Assembly: GCF_038452265.1 (NCBI RefSeq)
Contig: NZ_CP151842.1
Coordinates: 2,542,001 to 2,606,000 of the forward strand
Source of the DNA: Vibrio diazotrophicus
GTDB lineage: Bacteria > Pseudomonadota > Gammaproteobacteria > Enterobacterales > Vibrionaceae
Direction: 5' to 3'
DNA length: 64,000 nucleotides
Part shown: piece after piece, positions 26,951 to 36,964 of the stretch
Position numbering within the stretch: the first letter of the stretch is position 1
Layout: every line of letters begins with the position of its first letter
The notes under the pieces: model-generated
Databases searched by the model: none
The model's input: the letters and a program-made list of their open reading frames with translations, nothing else
What the model was told of the DNA's origin: nothing
Translations under genes and position numbers: made by a program

Positions 26951-29365
26951 TTAGAACGTTTTACCGATGGTGAATGTGAAGAACTCTTCATCATCCCCTT
27001 CGTAAATTTTTATCGGCTTAGCCAACGAGAACACCAGTGGGCCCATCGGTGACATCCATTGTAATGCAACACCGTAAGATGAACGATAATTGGTTGGATC
27101 TGAGTAATCATAGTAGTACTCGTTACCATAATCTGCGCCGCCATCACGGTAGTCAAACTCAGTATCCCAGACACTTGCCATATCGAAGAAAATACTGGTG
27201 CGAATTTGGCTACGCGCTTCATCCGATGCAAATGGCGTTGGAACGATTAACTCGATACTACCTAATGCGATCGCGTTACCACCAACAGATTCATCAGAGG
27301 CAATATCCGAACCATTATTGGAGCTCGAATAATCACGATAAACGGCTTTCGGGCCAGCGGAGTTTGACCCAAAACCTCTTAAACTGGTGAAACCACCCGC
27401 ATAGAAGTTTTCATAGAATGGATACAAGTTGTCGTTACCATCCGTCTGACCATAACCATTACCATAACCCAATCGACCGCGAAGCAACAACGCAAACTCA
27501 TGTTTCTTGGTTAATGGGAAATATTGGCGAACATCATACTGCAGTTTAAAGAACTGTGCGTCAGAGCCAGGTACGGTCATTTTATAAAAAGCACGTTGAT
27601 AGTTACCCGCGGTTGGGAAATAACCTTTATTCAGGTTATTACGCGTCCATGATAGGTTGATATCAAAGTCATTTGTTACCAAGCTGCCATCGCTATCGAC
27701 ATTACTTGCCTGTGCAATCAGGAAGCGCTCAACCTGCAAGTAAGGAGACAAGTTACCGAGCTTATTATGGGTGTAGCCGATACCAAACTCAAAGCGGTTT
27801 AGTTCATCGAACGGGAAACCCCAAGTCAGGTTGGTACCGTAACTTTCATTGGTATAGTCAACAATACCCGCTTCCGACGCTTCAAACTGGTTGTAAAAAA
27901 CTTTACCACCCAAGCTCACACCATCGAGGTTCCAGTATGGGTCGCGGTACTCTAATGTGACGTTCTTTTGGTAATCGTTGGTCATTGCGCTGATACCAAC
28001 GCGGTTACCCGTACCTAGGAAGTTGTCTTGTTGCAGACCGACTTGGAAACTCACACCCGATTCAGTACCGTAACCAATACCAAAGTTTACGCTACCAGAG
28101 TTGGCTTCTTTAACGTTATAAACAAGGTCAACTTGGTCTTCGCTGCCCGGAACTCGAACGGTTTGTACATCTACAGTTTCGAAGAAACCTAAACGGCTCA
28201 AACGCGCTTTACCCGTATCTATCGCTTTCGAACTTAACCAACTGCCTTCCATTTGACGCATTTCACGACGAAGTACTTCGTCACGAGTCGCATTGTTACC
28301 AACAAAGCGAATGTCGCGTACATAAATACGCTTGCCAGCTTCTACGTTGACAACTAGGGAGACTTCTTTGGTTTCGTCATTAAACTCTGGAATCGTACGA
28401 ACTTGAGGATATGCATACCCCGCCTCACCAAGAACACGTTTTACGCCCTCTTCAAGCTGAGTAACGGCAGAGCCGTTATAGGTTTCGCCATCTTCAAACG
28501 GAATCAGGGCATTGAACTCATCTTCTTTGCCGATAAGTTCACCACGGAATTTTACGCCCTTGACCGTATAAGGTTCACCTTCAGTCAAGTTCAACGTGAT
28601 ATAGACACCTTTCTTATCTGGAGAGATAGAAACATTGGTCGATTCAACCTGAAACTTTAAGTAACCGCGATCAAGATAGTAGGAACGAAGAGCCTCAATA
28701 TCACCTGCTAAAACCTGCTTCTGATACTTATCATCAGAAAGGAAGTTCCACCATGCGACATCCACATTGAGGTTAAAACGAGACAAAAGCTCTTCGTCAG
28801 AAAAGACTTCGTTACCGATAAAGTTGATCTGTTGAATTTTTGCAGACACACCTTCGGTAAAAACAAACTTCAAATCAGCGCGATTACGCGGCAACGGTGT
28901 AACAACAGCCTGAACGGTCGCGTTGTACTTACCAACACTGTAGTAAAAGTCTTCAAGACCTTTTTCAATGTTGCTTAACGTTGTGCGATCTAATGCTTCA
29001 CCCACACGAATACCTGAAGCATCGAGGTTTTGTTGAAGCTGCTCTTCTTTGATTGCCTTGTTACCAGAGAAAGAGACCGTTGCTATCGTCGGGCGTTCTT
29101 TCACCTCAACAACCAGCACATCACCGTCCCTTAGAACTTTAACATCCTCAAAGTTACCAGATGCGTATAACGCTTTGATAATCCCTGCAACATCTTGAGA
29201 GTCGACAGAATCACCGATACGAACTGGCATTTTCAACAAAGCTGCACCAAGTGCCACACGTTGCAATCCGTTGATCTGAATGTCCTGTACAACAAAATTT
29301 TCGGCACTGTTCGCCGACACGCTGGTTGCGAGCAGTGTCGCGAAAAGGATCTTTTTCATTGCCAT
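26951..29365 (-). CDS. bamA: Outer membrane protein assembly factor BamA
   Basis: Omp85-family insertase of the outer membrane. 804 residues: signal peptide (KKILFATLLATSVSANSA), five POTRA domains from about 22 to 420 (for example FVVQDIQINGLQRVALGAAL, RDIRFVGNNATRDEVLRREM), then the beta-barrel with the VLRGFGSN-type motif (SLRGFGSNSAGPKAVY) and a C-terminal Phe. ATG at 29359 is a possible alternative start. Surface-loop length in the barrel (the segment after NSAGPKAVYRD) is variable among species. Confidence 0.97.
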   Translation of the reverse strand: MAMKKILFATLLATSVSANSAENFVVQDIQINGLQRVALGAALLKMPVRIGDSVDSQDVAGIIKALYASGNFEDVKVLRDGDVLVVEVKERPTIATVSFSGNKAIKEEQLQQNLDASGIRVGEALDRTTLSNIEKGLEDFYYSVGKYNATVQAVVTPLPRNRADLKFVFTEGVSAKIQQINFIGNEVFSDEELLSRFNLNVDVAWWNFLSDDKYQKQVLAGDIEALRSYYLDRGYLKFQVESTNVSISPDKKGVYITLNLTEGEPYTVKGVKFRGELIGKEDEFNALIPFEDGETYNGSAVTQLEEGVKRVLGEAGYAYPQVRTIPEFNDETKEVSLVVNVEAGKRIYVRDIRFVGNNATRDEVLRREMRQMEGSWLSSKAIDTGKARLSRLGFFETVDVQTVRVPGSEDQVDLVYNVKEANSGSVNFGIGYGTESGVSFQVGLQQDNFLGTGNRVGISAMTNDYQKNVTLEYRDPYWNLDGVSLGGKVFYNQFEASEAGIVDYTNESYGTNLTWGFPFDELNRFEFGIGYTHNKLGNLSPYLQVERFLIAQASNVDSDGSLVTNDFDINLSWTRNNLNKGYFPTAGNYQRAFYKMTVPGSDAQFFKLQYDVRQYFPLTKKHEFALLLRGRLGYGNGYGQTDGNDNLYPFYENFYAGGFTSLRGFGSNSAGPKAVYRDYSSSNNGSDIASDESVGGNAIALGSIELIVPTPFASDEARSQIRTSIFFDMASVWDTEFDYRDGGADYGNEYYYDYSDPTNYRSSYGVALQWMSPMGPLVFSLAKPIKIYEGDDEEFFTFTIGKTF

Positions 29366-29413
29366 ATGTATTTGAATTATTCCTTACTACAGCTTTTGCC
29401 TAATGCTAATCAA

Positions 29414-30772
29414 TCACAGGCGAGTAAAATCGTTAAATAATGCCACGGCCATTAAGGAGAAAATAATTGCCCCACCAATTCGATAGCCCATTTCTTGTAC
29501 TTTTTCTGGTACCGGGCGACGGGTAATTCCCTCAATAGCAAAAAATAATAGGTGTCCGCCATCTAACATCGGTAGTGGCACCAAATTTATAATCCCTAAA
29601 TTCACACTAATCAGTGCTAAGAAGCCCAAGAAGTAAACCAAGCCGTAATCGGCTGTCGTTCCTGCGCCTTTGGCAATCGAAATTGGGCCGCTTAGGTTAT
29701 TCAGACCAACATCACCAACAATAAGTTTCTTCAACATATTGACGGTTAAACCAATAACTTGCCCTGTTTTTTCGACCGCTTTACCAACCGATTCAAATAC
29801 ACCATATTGGAGATCAAAGCGATAATTTTCAGGCCATTCTGCGACTTCAGGTGCGATACCAGCAAAGCCAATCACTTTCCCTTGAGCAACATTCTTTGCC
29901 TGAGGAGTTAAAACCAGAGATAACTCTTCACCTTGTCGTTCAACTTTCAATTGAAGTGGCTTGTCAGGGCTGTTTTGGATAGCCGTTACAACCTGCTGCC
30001 AGTCATTGATAGCATTACCATCAATGTGCGTCAGAACATCACCAACCTCAAGACCAGCAAGCTGACCTGCCCCCCCTTCGGATACACTCTGTAAAGACAT
30101 ATAGATTTCAGGGGTATAAGGTTTAAAGCCTAAGGCCTCCATAGCAGACTCTGATTCTGGATCAAAGTTCCATTCTGACAGGTCTAAAGTTTTAATTTCG
30201 TCGAATCCAACACCTTCCTGAGATGTTACAGACATTACCAATTGCTTATCACCGATATGGTCGATCAAGCCCATGTTGACCGATTCCCAATTCAGTGTTT
30301 CGACACCCGCAACGGATTTAATTTGCATACCAGACTCAAGACCAGCTTGAGCTGAAATGGAATGAGGAACAACTTCGCCAATAACAGGCTTAACTGATGG
30401 GACCCCGACGAGGAAAACCAGCCAGTAGGCAAAAATCGCAAAGAAAAAGTTAAATGCTGGACCGGCAGCAACGATAGCAGAACGTTTCCAAAGTGGCTTT
30501 TTATCAAATGCATAGCACTGCTGATCAGCAGGCACGTCGTCCACACGCCCATCAAGCATTTTAACGAAGCCACCCAGTGGTATCATTGAGATGCTGTATT
30601 CCGTACCATCTTTGCCGATTTTGCTCCAGATGGATTTACCGAAACCAATAGAAAATTTTTCGACTTTGACGCCACACTTTCTGGCAACCCAGAAGTGTCC
30701 AAATTCATGCACCGCGACTAATATGCCAAGGGCAACGATAAAGGAGACAAAGTTCCACAAAATGCCACTCAT
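29414..30772 (-). CDS. rseP: Intramembrane site-2 protease RseP
   Basis: Cleaves RseA in the membrane to release sigma E, and clears signal-peptide remnants. The zinc motif HEFGH is at residues 22-26 in the first transmembrane helix; the second metal motif is NLVPLPMLDGGHLLFF near the C-terminus. Two PDZ domains lie between (about 115-290). 452 residues (E. coli 450). The start overlaps the dxr stop by four bases. BamA, Skp and LpxD, the next genes, are sigma E regulon members in E. coli. Confidence 0.97.
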   Translation of the reverse strand: MSGILWNFVSFIVALGILVAVHEFGHFWVARKCGVKVEKFSIGFGKSIWSKIGKDGTEYSISMIPLGGFVKMLDGRVDDVPADQQCYAFDKKPLWKRSAIVAAGPAFNFFFAIFAYWLVFLVGVPSVKPVIGEVVPHSISAQAGLESGMQIKSVAGVETLNWESVNMGLIDHIGDKQLVMSVTSQEGVGFDEIKTLDLSEWNFDPESESAMEALGFKPYTPEIYMSLQSVSEGGAGQLAGLEVGDVLTHIDGNAINDWQQVVTAIQNSPDKPLQLKVERQGEELSLVLTPQAKNVAQGKVIGFAGIAPEVAEWPENYRFDLQYGVFESVGKAVEKTGQVIGLTVNMLKKLIVGDVGLNNLSGPISIAKGAGTTADYGLVYFLGFLALISVNLGIINLVPLPMLDGGHLLFFAIEGITRRPVPEKVQEMGYRIGGAIIFSLMAVALFNDFTRL

Positions 30773-31977
30773 AATATACGCTCTTTAAGTGCTTGGTTAG
30801 CTAGCTTGCGAGCCATTGTATCTAGCTCTAGTAAGCTTTCCAAGTCGTAGGAATGTAGCTGGTTATTAGAGCCACATGCTTGTGCCAACACACGTTCATT
30901 AATCACTGCAATATCGGTAAAGCGGATTTGCCCTTTCAGGAACGCCTCCACTGCTATCTCATTTGCCGCATTTAATGATGTTGTTGCATGTTGTCCTTCA
31001 TAACAAGCATCAATAGCCAATTTCAAACAAGGGTATCGTTGATAATCCACGTCCATAAATGTCAGCTCACTTAAACGAGTGAAGTCCAGAGGTTTTACAC
31101 TCGCACTAACTCGATGTGGATAAGCCATAGTGTACGCGATTGGCGTTGCCATGTCTGGTTCACCCATCTGTGCTATCACGGAACCATCTTTAAACTGCAC
31201 CATGGAATGAATTACCGACTGAGGGTGAATCAACACTTTAAGCTGCTCTCTTGAAGCGTTAAACAACCATTTAGCTTCAATATACTCCAAACCTTTATTC
31301 ATCATGGTTGCAGAATCAACGGAAATCTTAGGCCCCATAGACCAGTTTGGATGAGCAATCGCCTGCTCAGGAGTAACACTTGCTAACGTGCTGACATCAC
31401 TATAGCGAAATGGACCACCGGAGCCTGTCAGCAAAATGTGAGACACCCCATTTGAAGTGAGATCACAGCGACCTAGCTGAGACTGCACCTCTCTAGGTAG
31501 ACACTGGAAGATAGCATTATGTTCACTATCGACAGGTAAAAGTTCAGCACCATATTGTTCAACAGCATCAATAAACAACTGGCCGGACATAACAAGCGCT
31601 TCTTTGTTGGCAAGTAACACTCGTTTACCTGCTTTAACTGCTGCCATAGTAGGCACTAAGCCCGCAGCACCAACGATAGCAGCCATGACTGTATCAACGT
31701 CATCCATGGAGGCAACATGACACATAGCATCAATGCCATATGACACTTCAGTGCGAAGATTAAGCCCAGACAACTGTAAGGAAAGTTCTTGAGCAGCTTT
31801 AGCCGTCGCCATCACAGCATATTGTGGCTTCCAAATCAGGCATAGCTCACGCATTTTTTCTACGTTAACACCTGCCGCCAAAGCAACAATTTTGAATTGT
31901 TCTGGATTTTCTTTAACTACTTTAAGTGTGCTAGCACCAATAGAGCCTGTTGCACCAAGAATCGTTAACTTACGCAT
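30769..31977 (-). CDS. dxr: 1-deoxy-D-xylulose 5-phosphate reductoisomerase
   Basis: Makes methyl-erythritol phosphate from DXP with NADPH, the committed step of the MEP isoprenoid pathway. Motifs: LTILGATGSIGASTLKVV (NADPH site), LLANKEALVMSG, LLPVDSEHNAIFQCL, and MGPKISVDSATMMNKGLE. Starting at MRKLTILG (31977) gives 402 residues, close to the family norm; the frame continues upstream to 32010. It supplies precursors used by UppS, two genes upstream. Confidence 0.96.
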   Translation of the reverse strand: MRKLTILGATGSIGASTLKVVKENPEQFKIVALAAGVNVEKMRELCLIWKPQYAVMATAKAAQELSLQLSGLNLRTEVSYGIDAMCHVASMDDVDTVMAAIVGAAGLVPTMAAVKAGKRVLLANKEALVMSGQLFIDAVEQYGAELLPVDSEHNAIFQCLPREVQSQLGRCDLTSNGVSHILLTGSGGPFRYSDVSTLASVTPEQAIAHPNWSMGPKISVDSATMMNKGLEYIEAKWLFNASREQLKVLIHPQSVIHSMVQFKDGSVIAQMGEPDMATPIAYTMAYPHRVSASVKPLDFTRLSELTFMDVDYQRYPCLKLAIDACYEGQHATTSLNAANEIAVEAFLKGQIRFTDIAVINERVLAQACGSNNQLHSYDLESLLELDTMARKLANQALKERIL

Positions 31978-32028
31978 AGCAAAACCGTTGTTAATAATAG
32001 GAATAGGCAAGACGCGCTTGCCTATCTG

Positions 32029-32871
32029 TTAAAGCATGAAGTAAAGAAAAGCGAAAACAGGGAAAGCAGCTGTCAGGCTGTCTATACGATCAAGTATACC
32101 GCCATGCCCTGGAATAATATTGCTACTGTCCTTGATACCGGAAACTCGTTTGAACATACTCTCAACCAGATCACCAAGCACAGAAATAACCACCGTTACT
32201 AAGATGGTGAATAGCATGACAGGCACAGATGTGAATTGAATGCTAAACAAATCGGCAAATATCCAACCCACCAACATTGCCGCAATAACACCACCTACTA
32301 AGCCTTCCATCGTTTTGTTTGGGCTAACAGCGGGCGCCATTTTGTGCTTACCGAAGCTTTTCCCAGCGAAATACGCTCCGCTATCTGCAGACCATACGAT
32401 AAAGCAAACAAACAGGACTAGACGTGCACCGTGATACGAATCAACAGCAATATTTTCTGCTCGAAGGAAAATTACACTCCAGAAAAACGGAATCAGTGTA
32501 AGAAGGCCAAATAGGTGGCGCAGAATATTGGAATTTTCCCACCATGGGCGAGATTTAGGATAACTAATAGCTAGAAAGCTAGAGAATACCCACCATAAAC
32601 TACCCACGATAAGTAACAAAAAATGAGAATCACTGAGAGAATGGAACCAAGCATCATCTGGGACTAACCAAAAGTAACTTCCTACCCCTGCGATAACTGC
32701 GGGGACTAATGCAAGGTAACGAGATGAAGCATTTACAAACTGTGTCCATTCCCATGAACCAATAAAAGTCACCGTTGCCAATGCAACCATGAACCAAGGA
32801 AGGGAGAGATAAAAAATGGCTAAAACCACCAAAGGTGCAAGTATGAGCGCTGTAATTATTCTTTGCTTCAA
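32029..32871 (-). CDS. cdsA: Phosphatidate cytidylyltransferase (CDP-diglyceride synthase)
   Basis: Makes CDP-diacylglycerol from phosphatidate and CTP at the inner membrane. 280 residues with about seven to eight hydrophobic helices. The CDS signature is in the C-terminal part: SVLGDLVESMFKRVSGIKDS then PGHGGILDRIDS. It lies 16 bases after uppS and 51 bases before dxr. Confidence 0.97.
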   Translation of the reverse strand: MKQRIITALILAPLVVLAIFYLSLPWFMVALATVTFIGSWEWTQFVNASSRYLALVPAVIAGVGSYFWLVPDDAWFHSLSDSHFLLLIVGSLWWVFSSFLAISYPKSRPWWENSNILRHLFGLLTLIPFFWSVIFLRAENIAVDSYHGARLVLFVCFIVWSADSGAYFAGKSFGKHKMAPAVSPNKTMEGLVGGVIAAMLVGWIFADLFSIQFTSVPVMLFTILVTVVISVLGDLVESMFKRVSGIKDSSNIIPGHGGILDRIDSLTAAFPVFAFLYFML

Positions 32872-32887
32872 ACTTTAAAATCCTATT

Positions 32888-33640
32888 TTATTTTTCCATC
32901 AATGCCTTGATTTGTTCACCAGTGCAGCCAAAACGACGCTCACGATTAACAAACCAAGTCACTGCTTCAACCAAACTTTCCTCACCAAATTCTGGCCAGT
33001 AAGTTGGCGTGAAATACAGCTCAGCATAAGCCAGCTGCCACAGCATAAAGTTACTGATGCGACATTCACCGCCAGTACGAATCATTAAATCAACTTCAGG
33101 AATATCTGACATGGTCAAATGTGCACGGATGGTTTCCTCAGTAATATCAGAAGCAACCAACTCACCTTGCGCAACCTTTTCCGCAATGCTTCGGGTTGCT
33201 TGAGTAATATCCCATTGACCACCATAATTTGCCGCGATATTGATCAACATGCCTGTATTATCTTTCGTCAGCTCTTCTGCCTGAGCAATTTTATTTTGCA
33301 AGCGCTCACTAAAACGACTCTTATCACCGATAACACGCAGACGTAATTGATTTTTATGCAGTTTCTTAACTTCAGTCGTCAGAACCGTCATAAACAACTC
33401 CATTAGCACACCCACTTCTTCTTCAGGGCGACGCCAATTCTCACTACTAAATGCGAATAAGGTGACAGCTTGGATTCCTAAACGTGCGGCAGTAGAGATT
33501 GTTTTACGAACGGATGCCACACCATTCTTGTGTCCGAAAACACGAGGTTTACCCTGCTCTTTTGCCCAACGGCCATTGCCATCCATAATGATTGCAATAT
33601 GTTGTGGTAAAGCTTCTGGAGAGAGTTGTGAATTTTGCAT
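32888..33640 (-). CDS. uppS: Undecaprenyl diphosphate synthase
   Basis: cis-Prenyltransferase that makes the C55 carrier lipid precursor for peptidoglycan and LPS. 250 residues. Motifs: IAIIMDGNGRWAKEQGKPR (catalytic Asp), FGHKNG, FAFSSENWRRP, NIAANYGGQWDI, and DLMIRTGGECRISNFMLWQ. The cluster uppS-cdsA-dxr-rseP-bamA is the standard gammaproteobacterial order. Confidence 0.97.
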   Translation of the reverse strand: MQNSQLSPEALPQHIAIIMDGNGRWAKEQGKPRVFGHKNGVASVRKTISTAARLGIQAVTLFAFSSENWRRPEEEVGVLMELFMTVLTTEVKKLHKNQLRLRVIGDKSRFSERLQNKIAQAEELTKDNTGMLINIAANYGGQWDITQATRSIAEKVAQGELVASDITEETIRAHLTMSDIPEVDLMIRTGGECRISNFMLWQLAYAELYFTPTYWPEFGEESLVEAVTWFVNRERRFGCTGEQIKALMEK

Positions 33641-33682
33641 AAGGAAGTTTTGACGATAAAAAGATGGTGAAGAGTAGCATAG

Positions 33683-33711
33683 TTAAACGCTGTGCTGCGA
33701 GCACAGCGTTT
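33683..33711 (-). terminator. Probable terminator after frr
   Basis: Perfect 12-base arms AAACGCTGTGCT and AGCACAGCGTTT flank a 3-base loop between frr and uppS. The following T stretch on the minus strand is short (TTTAACT), so it may also act as a processing hairpin. Confidence 0.65.
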
Positions 33712-33734
33712 ATATCATTGAAAGTTATGAGAGA

Positions 33735-34292
33735 TTAAACTTCCATGAGTTCTTTTTCTTTTACTGCAAGAACTTCATCGATTTTCTTCACAGCTAGGTC
33801 TGTCAGTTTTTGGATTTCGTCTTGTGCTTTACGATCTTCATCTTCAGAAATTTCTTTATCTTTTAGAAGACCTTTAAGGTCGCTGTTTGCATCACGACGG
33901 ATGTTACGTACAGCAACACGAGCACCTTCAGCTTCGCCACGTACAATCTTAACTAGGTCACGACGACGCTCTTCCGTTAGCGGAGGAAGTGGAACGCGGA
34001 TAACAGTACCCGCTGACATCGGGTTCAGGCCAAGATCTGACATCATGATCGCTTTTTCAACTTTTGGCGTTAGCTCTTTGTCGAAAACAGTAATAGCAAG
34101 CGTACGAGCGTCTTCAGCTACAACGTTTGCAACTTGACTTAGAGGCGTTGGTGCACCGTAGTACTCCACAGAGATACCAGAAAGTAGGCTTGGGTGCGCA
34201 CGACCAGTACGTACTTTAGAAAGGGTGTTTTTTAATGCTTCAACACTTTTGTCCATACGCTCTTGAGCGTCTTTTTTAATCTCATTAATCAC
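33735..34292 (-). CDS. frr: Ribosome recycling factor
   Basis: With EF-G splits the post-termination ribosome. 185 residues as in E. coli. Motifs: DAQERMDKSVEALKNTLSKVRTGRAHPSLLSGISVEYYG, VPLPPLTEERRRDLVKIV, and VRNIRRDANSDLK (first and last parts given as adjoining segments). It is 42 bases downstream of pyrH, in the conserved rpsB-tsf-pyrH-frr order. Confidence 0.97.
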   Translation of the reverse strand: MINEIKKDAQERMDKSVEALKNTLSKVRTGRAHPSLLSGISVEYYGAPTPLSQVANVVAEDARTLAITVFDKELTPKVEKAIMMSDLGLNPMSAGTVIRVPLPPLTEERRRDLVKIVRGEAEGARVAVRNIRRDANSDLKGLLKDKEISEDEDRKAQDEIQKLTDLAVKKIDEVLAVKEKELMEV

Positions 34293-34334
34293 AATTTCAC
34301 CTTAATTCTTGTTTCATCTAGAGAGTGATTATAC

Positions 34335-35060
34335 TTAGGCGCTGATTAGCGTACCTTCCGCTTCACCCATAACCACGCGGCGTAGAGCGCCAGGTTTGTT
34401 CATATTGAATACGCGGATCGGCATGCCGTGATCACGAGCCAATGTAAATGCCGCTAAATCCATTACTTTCAATTCTTTCTCAAGAACGTCGTTGTAAGAA
34501 AGTTTATCATACAACTGAGCATCTGGGTTAGCTACAGGGTCAGCCGAGAACACTCCATCAACTTTCGTTGCTTTTAGAACGATATCCGCTTCAATTTCAA
34601 TACCGCGCAAACACGCAGCTGAATCAGTGGTGAAGAATGGGTTACCAGTACCTGCCGAGAAAATCACAACACGACCGCCACGTAGCTGGCTGATAGCATC
34701 TGCCCAGTTGTAATCGTCACACACACCATTCAATGGAATTGCAGACATTACACGAGCATTCACATACGCACGGTGAAGTGCATCACGCATTGCCAAACCA
34801 TTCATCACTGTCGCTAGCATCCCCATGTGGTCACCCACAACACGGTTCATGCCTGCTTTCGCCAGACCAGCGCCACGGAATAAGTTACCGCCACCGATAA
34901 CAACGCCCACTTGGACACCAAGCTCCACCAGTTCTTTCACTTCTTGAGCCATACGATCTAGAACGGCTGGATCAATACCAAAACCTTCTTCACCTTGAAG
35001 CGCTTCACCGCTAAGTTTTAACAGAATACGTTGATATACTGGTTTAGGGTTCGTTGTCAT
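34335..35060 (-). CDS. pyrH: Uridylate kinase
   Basis: Phosphorylates UMP to UDP; an amino-acid-kinase-family hexamer allosterically activated by GTP. 241 residues. Motifs: RILLKLSGEALQGEEGFGID, VGVVIGGGNLFRGAGLA, GDHMGMLATVMNGLAM, and FSAGTGNPFFTTDSAACLR. Upp at 721 supplies UMP by salvage. Confidence 0.97.
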   Translation of the reverse strand: MTTNPKPVYQRILLKLSGEALQGEEGFGIDPAVLDRMAQEVKELVELGVQVGVVIGGGNLFRGAGLAKAGMNRVVGDHMGMLATVMNGLAMRDALHRAYVNARVMSAIPLNGVCDDYNWADAISQLRGGRVVIFSAGTGNPFFTTDSAACLRGIEIEADIVLKATKVDGVFSADPVANPDAQLYDKLSYNDVLEKELKVMDLAAFTLARDHGMPIRVFNMNKPGALRRVVMGEAEGTLISA

Positions 35061-35212
35061 GGACTTTACCTTCCAAAGAGAGTTGTTGATTAACAGTCAT
35101 GAATAGGCTTACTCAAGTAAGCACATTCATCACGGTTAAGCTGCTGGCTGAACTATATAACTTCGTGAGTTATACAAATGAGCGAGCTAAACATTCACCA
35201 GCTTATTCGTGA

Positions 35213-35242
35213 AAAGACCGCAGCCTTGGCTACGGTCTTTTT
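35213..35242 (-). terminator. Rho-independent terminator after tsf
   Basis: AAAAGACCG and CGGTCTTTT, with an additional inner AGCC/GGCT pairing, form a hairpin followed on the minus strand by T residues. It lies between tsf and pyrH, so pyrH probably has its own promoter in 35061-35212. Confidence 0.82.
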
Positions 35243-35261
35243 ATAAGCAATTCGCTAAGGA

Positions 35262-36104
35262 TTAACCTTTTTGAGCCAATGCTACTTCTTCAGCAAAGCT
35301 TAGGCCTTCAGCTTTCTCGATACCTTCACCAACTTCTAGGCGAACGAAAGTAGAAACAGCAGCGCCACGCTCTTTAAGGATTTCACCAACAGATTTCTTA
35401 GGTTCCATTACGAATGGTTGACCAGTTAGAGAAACTTCGCCAGTGAATTTCTTCATGCGGCCTTCAACCATTTTCTCTGCGATTTCTTTTGGCTTGCCTT
35501 CGTTCATAGCGATTTCAACTTGAACTTCACGCTCTTTAGCAACTACGTCTGCTGGTACGTCTTCAGGGTTAACGTACTCTGGACGAGAAGCAGCTACGTG
35601 CATAGCAACGTGTTTTAGAGTTTCAGCGTCGCCTTCACCAGCAACAACAACACCGATCTTCTCACCGTGACGGTAAGTAGCTAGTGCAGCACCCTCAACG
35701 TATTGTACGCGACGGATGTTTACGTTTTCGCCGATTTTAGCTACTAGAGCAACGCGAGTTTCTTCGAATTTAGCTTGTAGTTCTTCAACAGAAGCTTTAG
35801 ACGCTAGTGCATCTTCAGCAACTTGGTTTACGAACGCAGTAAAGTTAGCATCTTTTGCAACGAAGTCTGTTTGACAGTTAACTTCAAGAAGAACAGCTAC
35901 ACCGTTTGCTTCTTTGATTGCGATAGTACCTTCAGCAGCTACGTTACCTGCTTTTTTAGCAGCTTTAGCAGCGCCAGACTTACGCATGTTTTCAATTGCT
36001 AGCTCGATGTCACCGTTTGTTTCAACAAGCGCTTTTTTACATTCCATCATACCTGCGCCAGTACGTTCGCGCAGTTCTTTTACTAGAGCAGCAGTAACAG
36101 CCAT
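35262..36104 (-). CDS. tsf: Elongation factor Ts
   Basis: Nucleotide exchange factor for EF-Tu. 280 residues. Motifs: VKELRERTGAGMMECKKALV at the N-terminal domain, VAVLLEVNCQTDFVAKD with the TDFV core that acts on EF-Tu, and the HVAASRPEYV region. Codon usage is strongly biased, as expected for a highly expressed gene. Second gene of the rpsB-tsf operon. Confidence 0.98.
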   Translation of the reverse strand: MAVTAALVKELRERTGAGMMECKKALVETNGDIELAIENMRKSGAAKAAKKAGNVAAEGTIAIKEANGVAVLLEVNCQTDFVAKDANFTAFVNQVAEDALASKASVEELQAKFEETRVALVAKIGENVNIRRVQYVEGAALATYRHGEKIGVVVAGEGDAETLKHVAMHVAASRPEYVNPEDVPADVVAKEREVQVEIAMNEGKPKEIAEKMVEGRMKKFTGEVSLTGQPFVMEPKKSVGEILKERGAAVSTFVRLEVGEGIEKAEGLSFAEEVALAQKG

Positions 36105-36136
36105 TCTCTATTCCTCAGTTAAATTCTGGATAAGGT

Positions 36137-36169
36137 AAAAATTGAGGGCCTACATTATCGGCCCCCAAT
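36137..36169 (-). terminator. Attenuator hairpin between rpsB and tsf
   Basis: On the minus strand ATTGGGGGCC and GGCCCTCAAT form the stem with a 9-base loop, followed by TTTTT. An intergenic terminator-like structure that lowers tsf relative to rpsB is known in E. coli. Confidence 0.75.
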
Positions 36170-36235
36170 ACTAACTATAACCTAGCATATGTTTCAGTTT
36201 TTGACTCATACGCTAAGTGAGACTCGGAGCCGCTA

Positions 36236-36964
36236 TTATTCAGCTTCTACGAAACCGTCTTTTTCAGCAACTACAGCTACGTCTTTGTTACGGCCTTCAT
36301 TTACTGATTCAGCCGCTGCGTTTAGGTATAGTTGAACTGCACGGATTGCGTCGTCGTTACCAGGGATAACGTAGTCAACGCCGTCTGGGTTAGAGTTAGT
36401 ATCAACAACCGCGAATACTGGAATACCTAGGTTGTTTGCTTCTTTAACTGCGATGTGCTCGTGATCAGCGTCGATTACGAATAGAGCGTCTGGTAGACCG
36501 CCCATGTCTTTGATACCACCAAGAGATTTCTCTAGCTTCTCCATTTCACGAGTACGCATTAGAGCTTCTTTCTTAGTTAGCTTGTCGAAAGTACCGTCTG
36601 TAGACTGTGCTTCAAGATCTTTTAGACGCTTGATTGATTGACGAACAGTTTTCCAGTTAGTTAGCATACCACCTAACCAACGGTTGTTTACGTAGTATTG
36701 GTTGCTTGCAAGAGCAGCTTCTTTAACAGCTTCAGATGCAGCGCGCTTAGTACCTACGAAAAGAACTTTACCTTTTTTCTCGCCAACTTTAACTAGCTCA
36801 GCTAGAGCTTCGTTGAACATTGGTACAGTTTTTTCAAGGTTGATGATGTGAACGCGGTTACGAGCACCGAAAATGAATGGCTTCATTTTTGGGTTCCAGT
36901 AACGAGTTTGGTGACCGAAGTGAACACCAGCTTTCAGCATGTCGCGCATTGATACAGTTGCCAT
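36236..36964 (-). CDS. rpsB: 30S ribosomal protein S2
   Basis: 242 residues (E. coli 241). Motifs: SMRDMLKAGVHFGHQTRYWN, MKPFIFGARNRVHIINLEKT, NNRWLGGMLTNWKTVRQSI and GIPVFAVVDTNSNPDGVDYV. The frame continues to 36997, but MATVSMRDM at 36964 is the family start, preceded by GAGGATTTTATA. The upstream leader carries the S2 autoregulatory element. Confidence 0.98.
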   Translation of the reverse strand: MATVSMRDMLKAGVHFGHQTRYWNPKMKPFIFGARNRVHIINLEKTVPMFNEALAELVKVGEKKGKVLFVGTKRAASEAVKEAALASNQYYVNNRWLGGMLTNWKTVRQSIKRLKDLEAQSTDGTFDKLTKKEALMRTREMEKLEKSLGGIKDMGGLPDALFVIDADHEHIAVKEANNLGIPVFAVVDTNSNPDGVDYVIPGNDDAIRAVQLYLNAAAESVNEGRNKDVAVVAEKDGFVEAE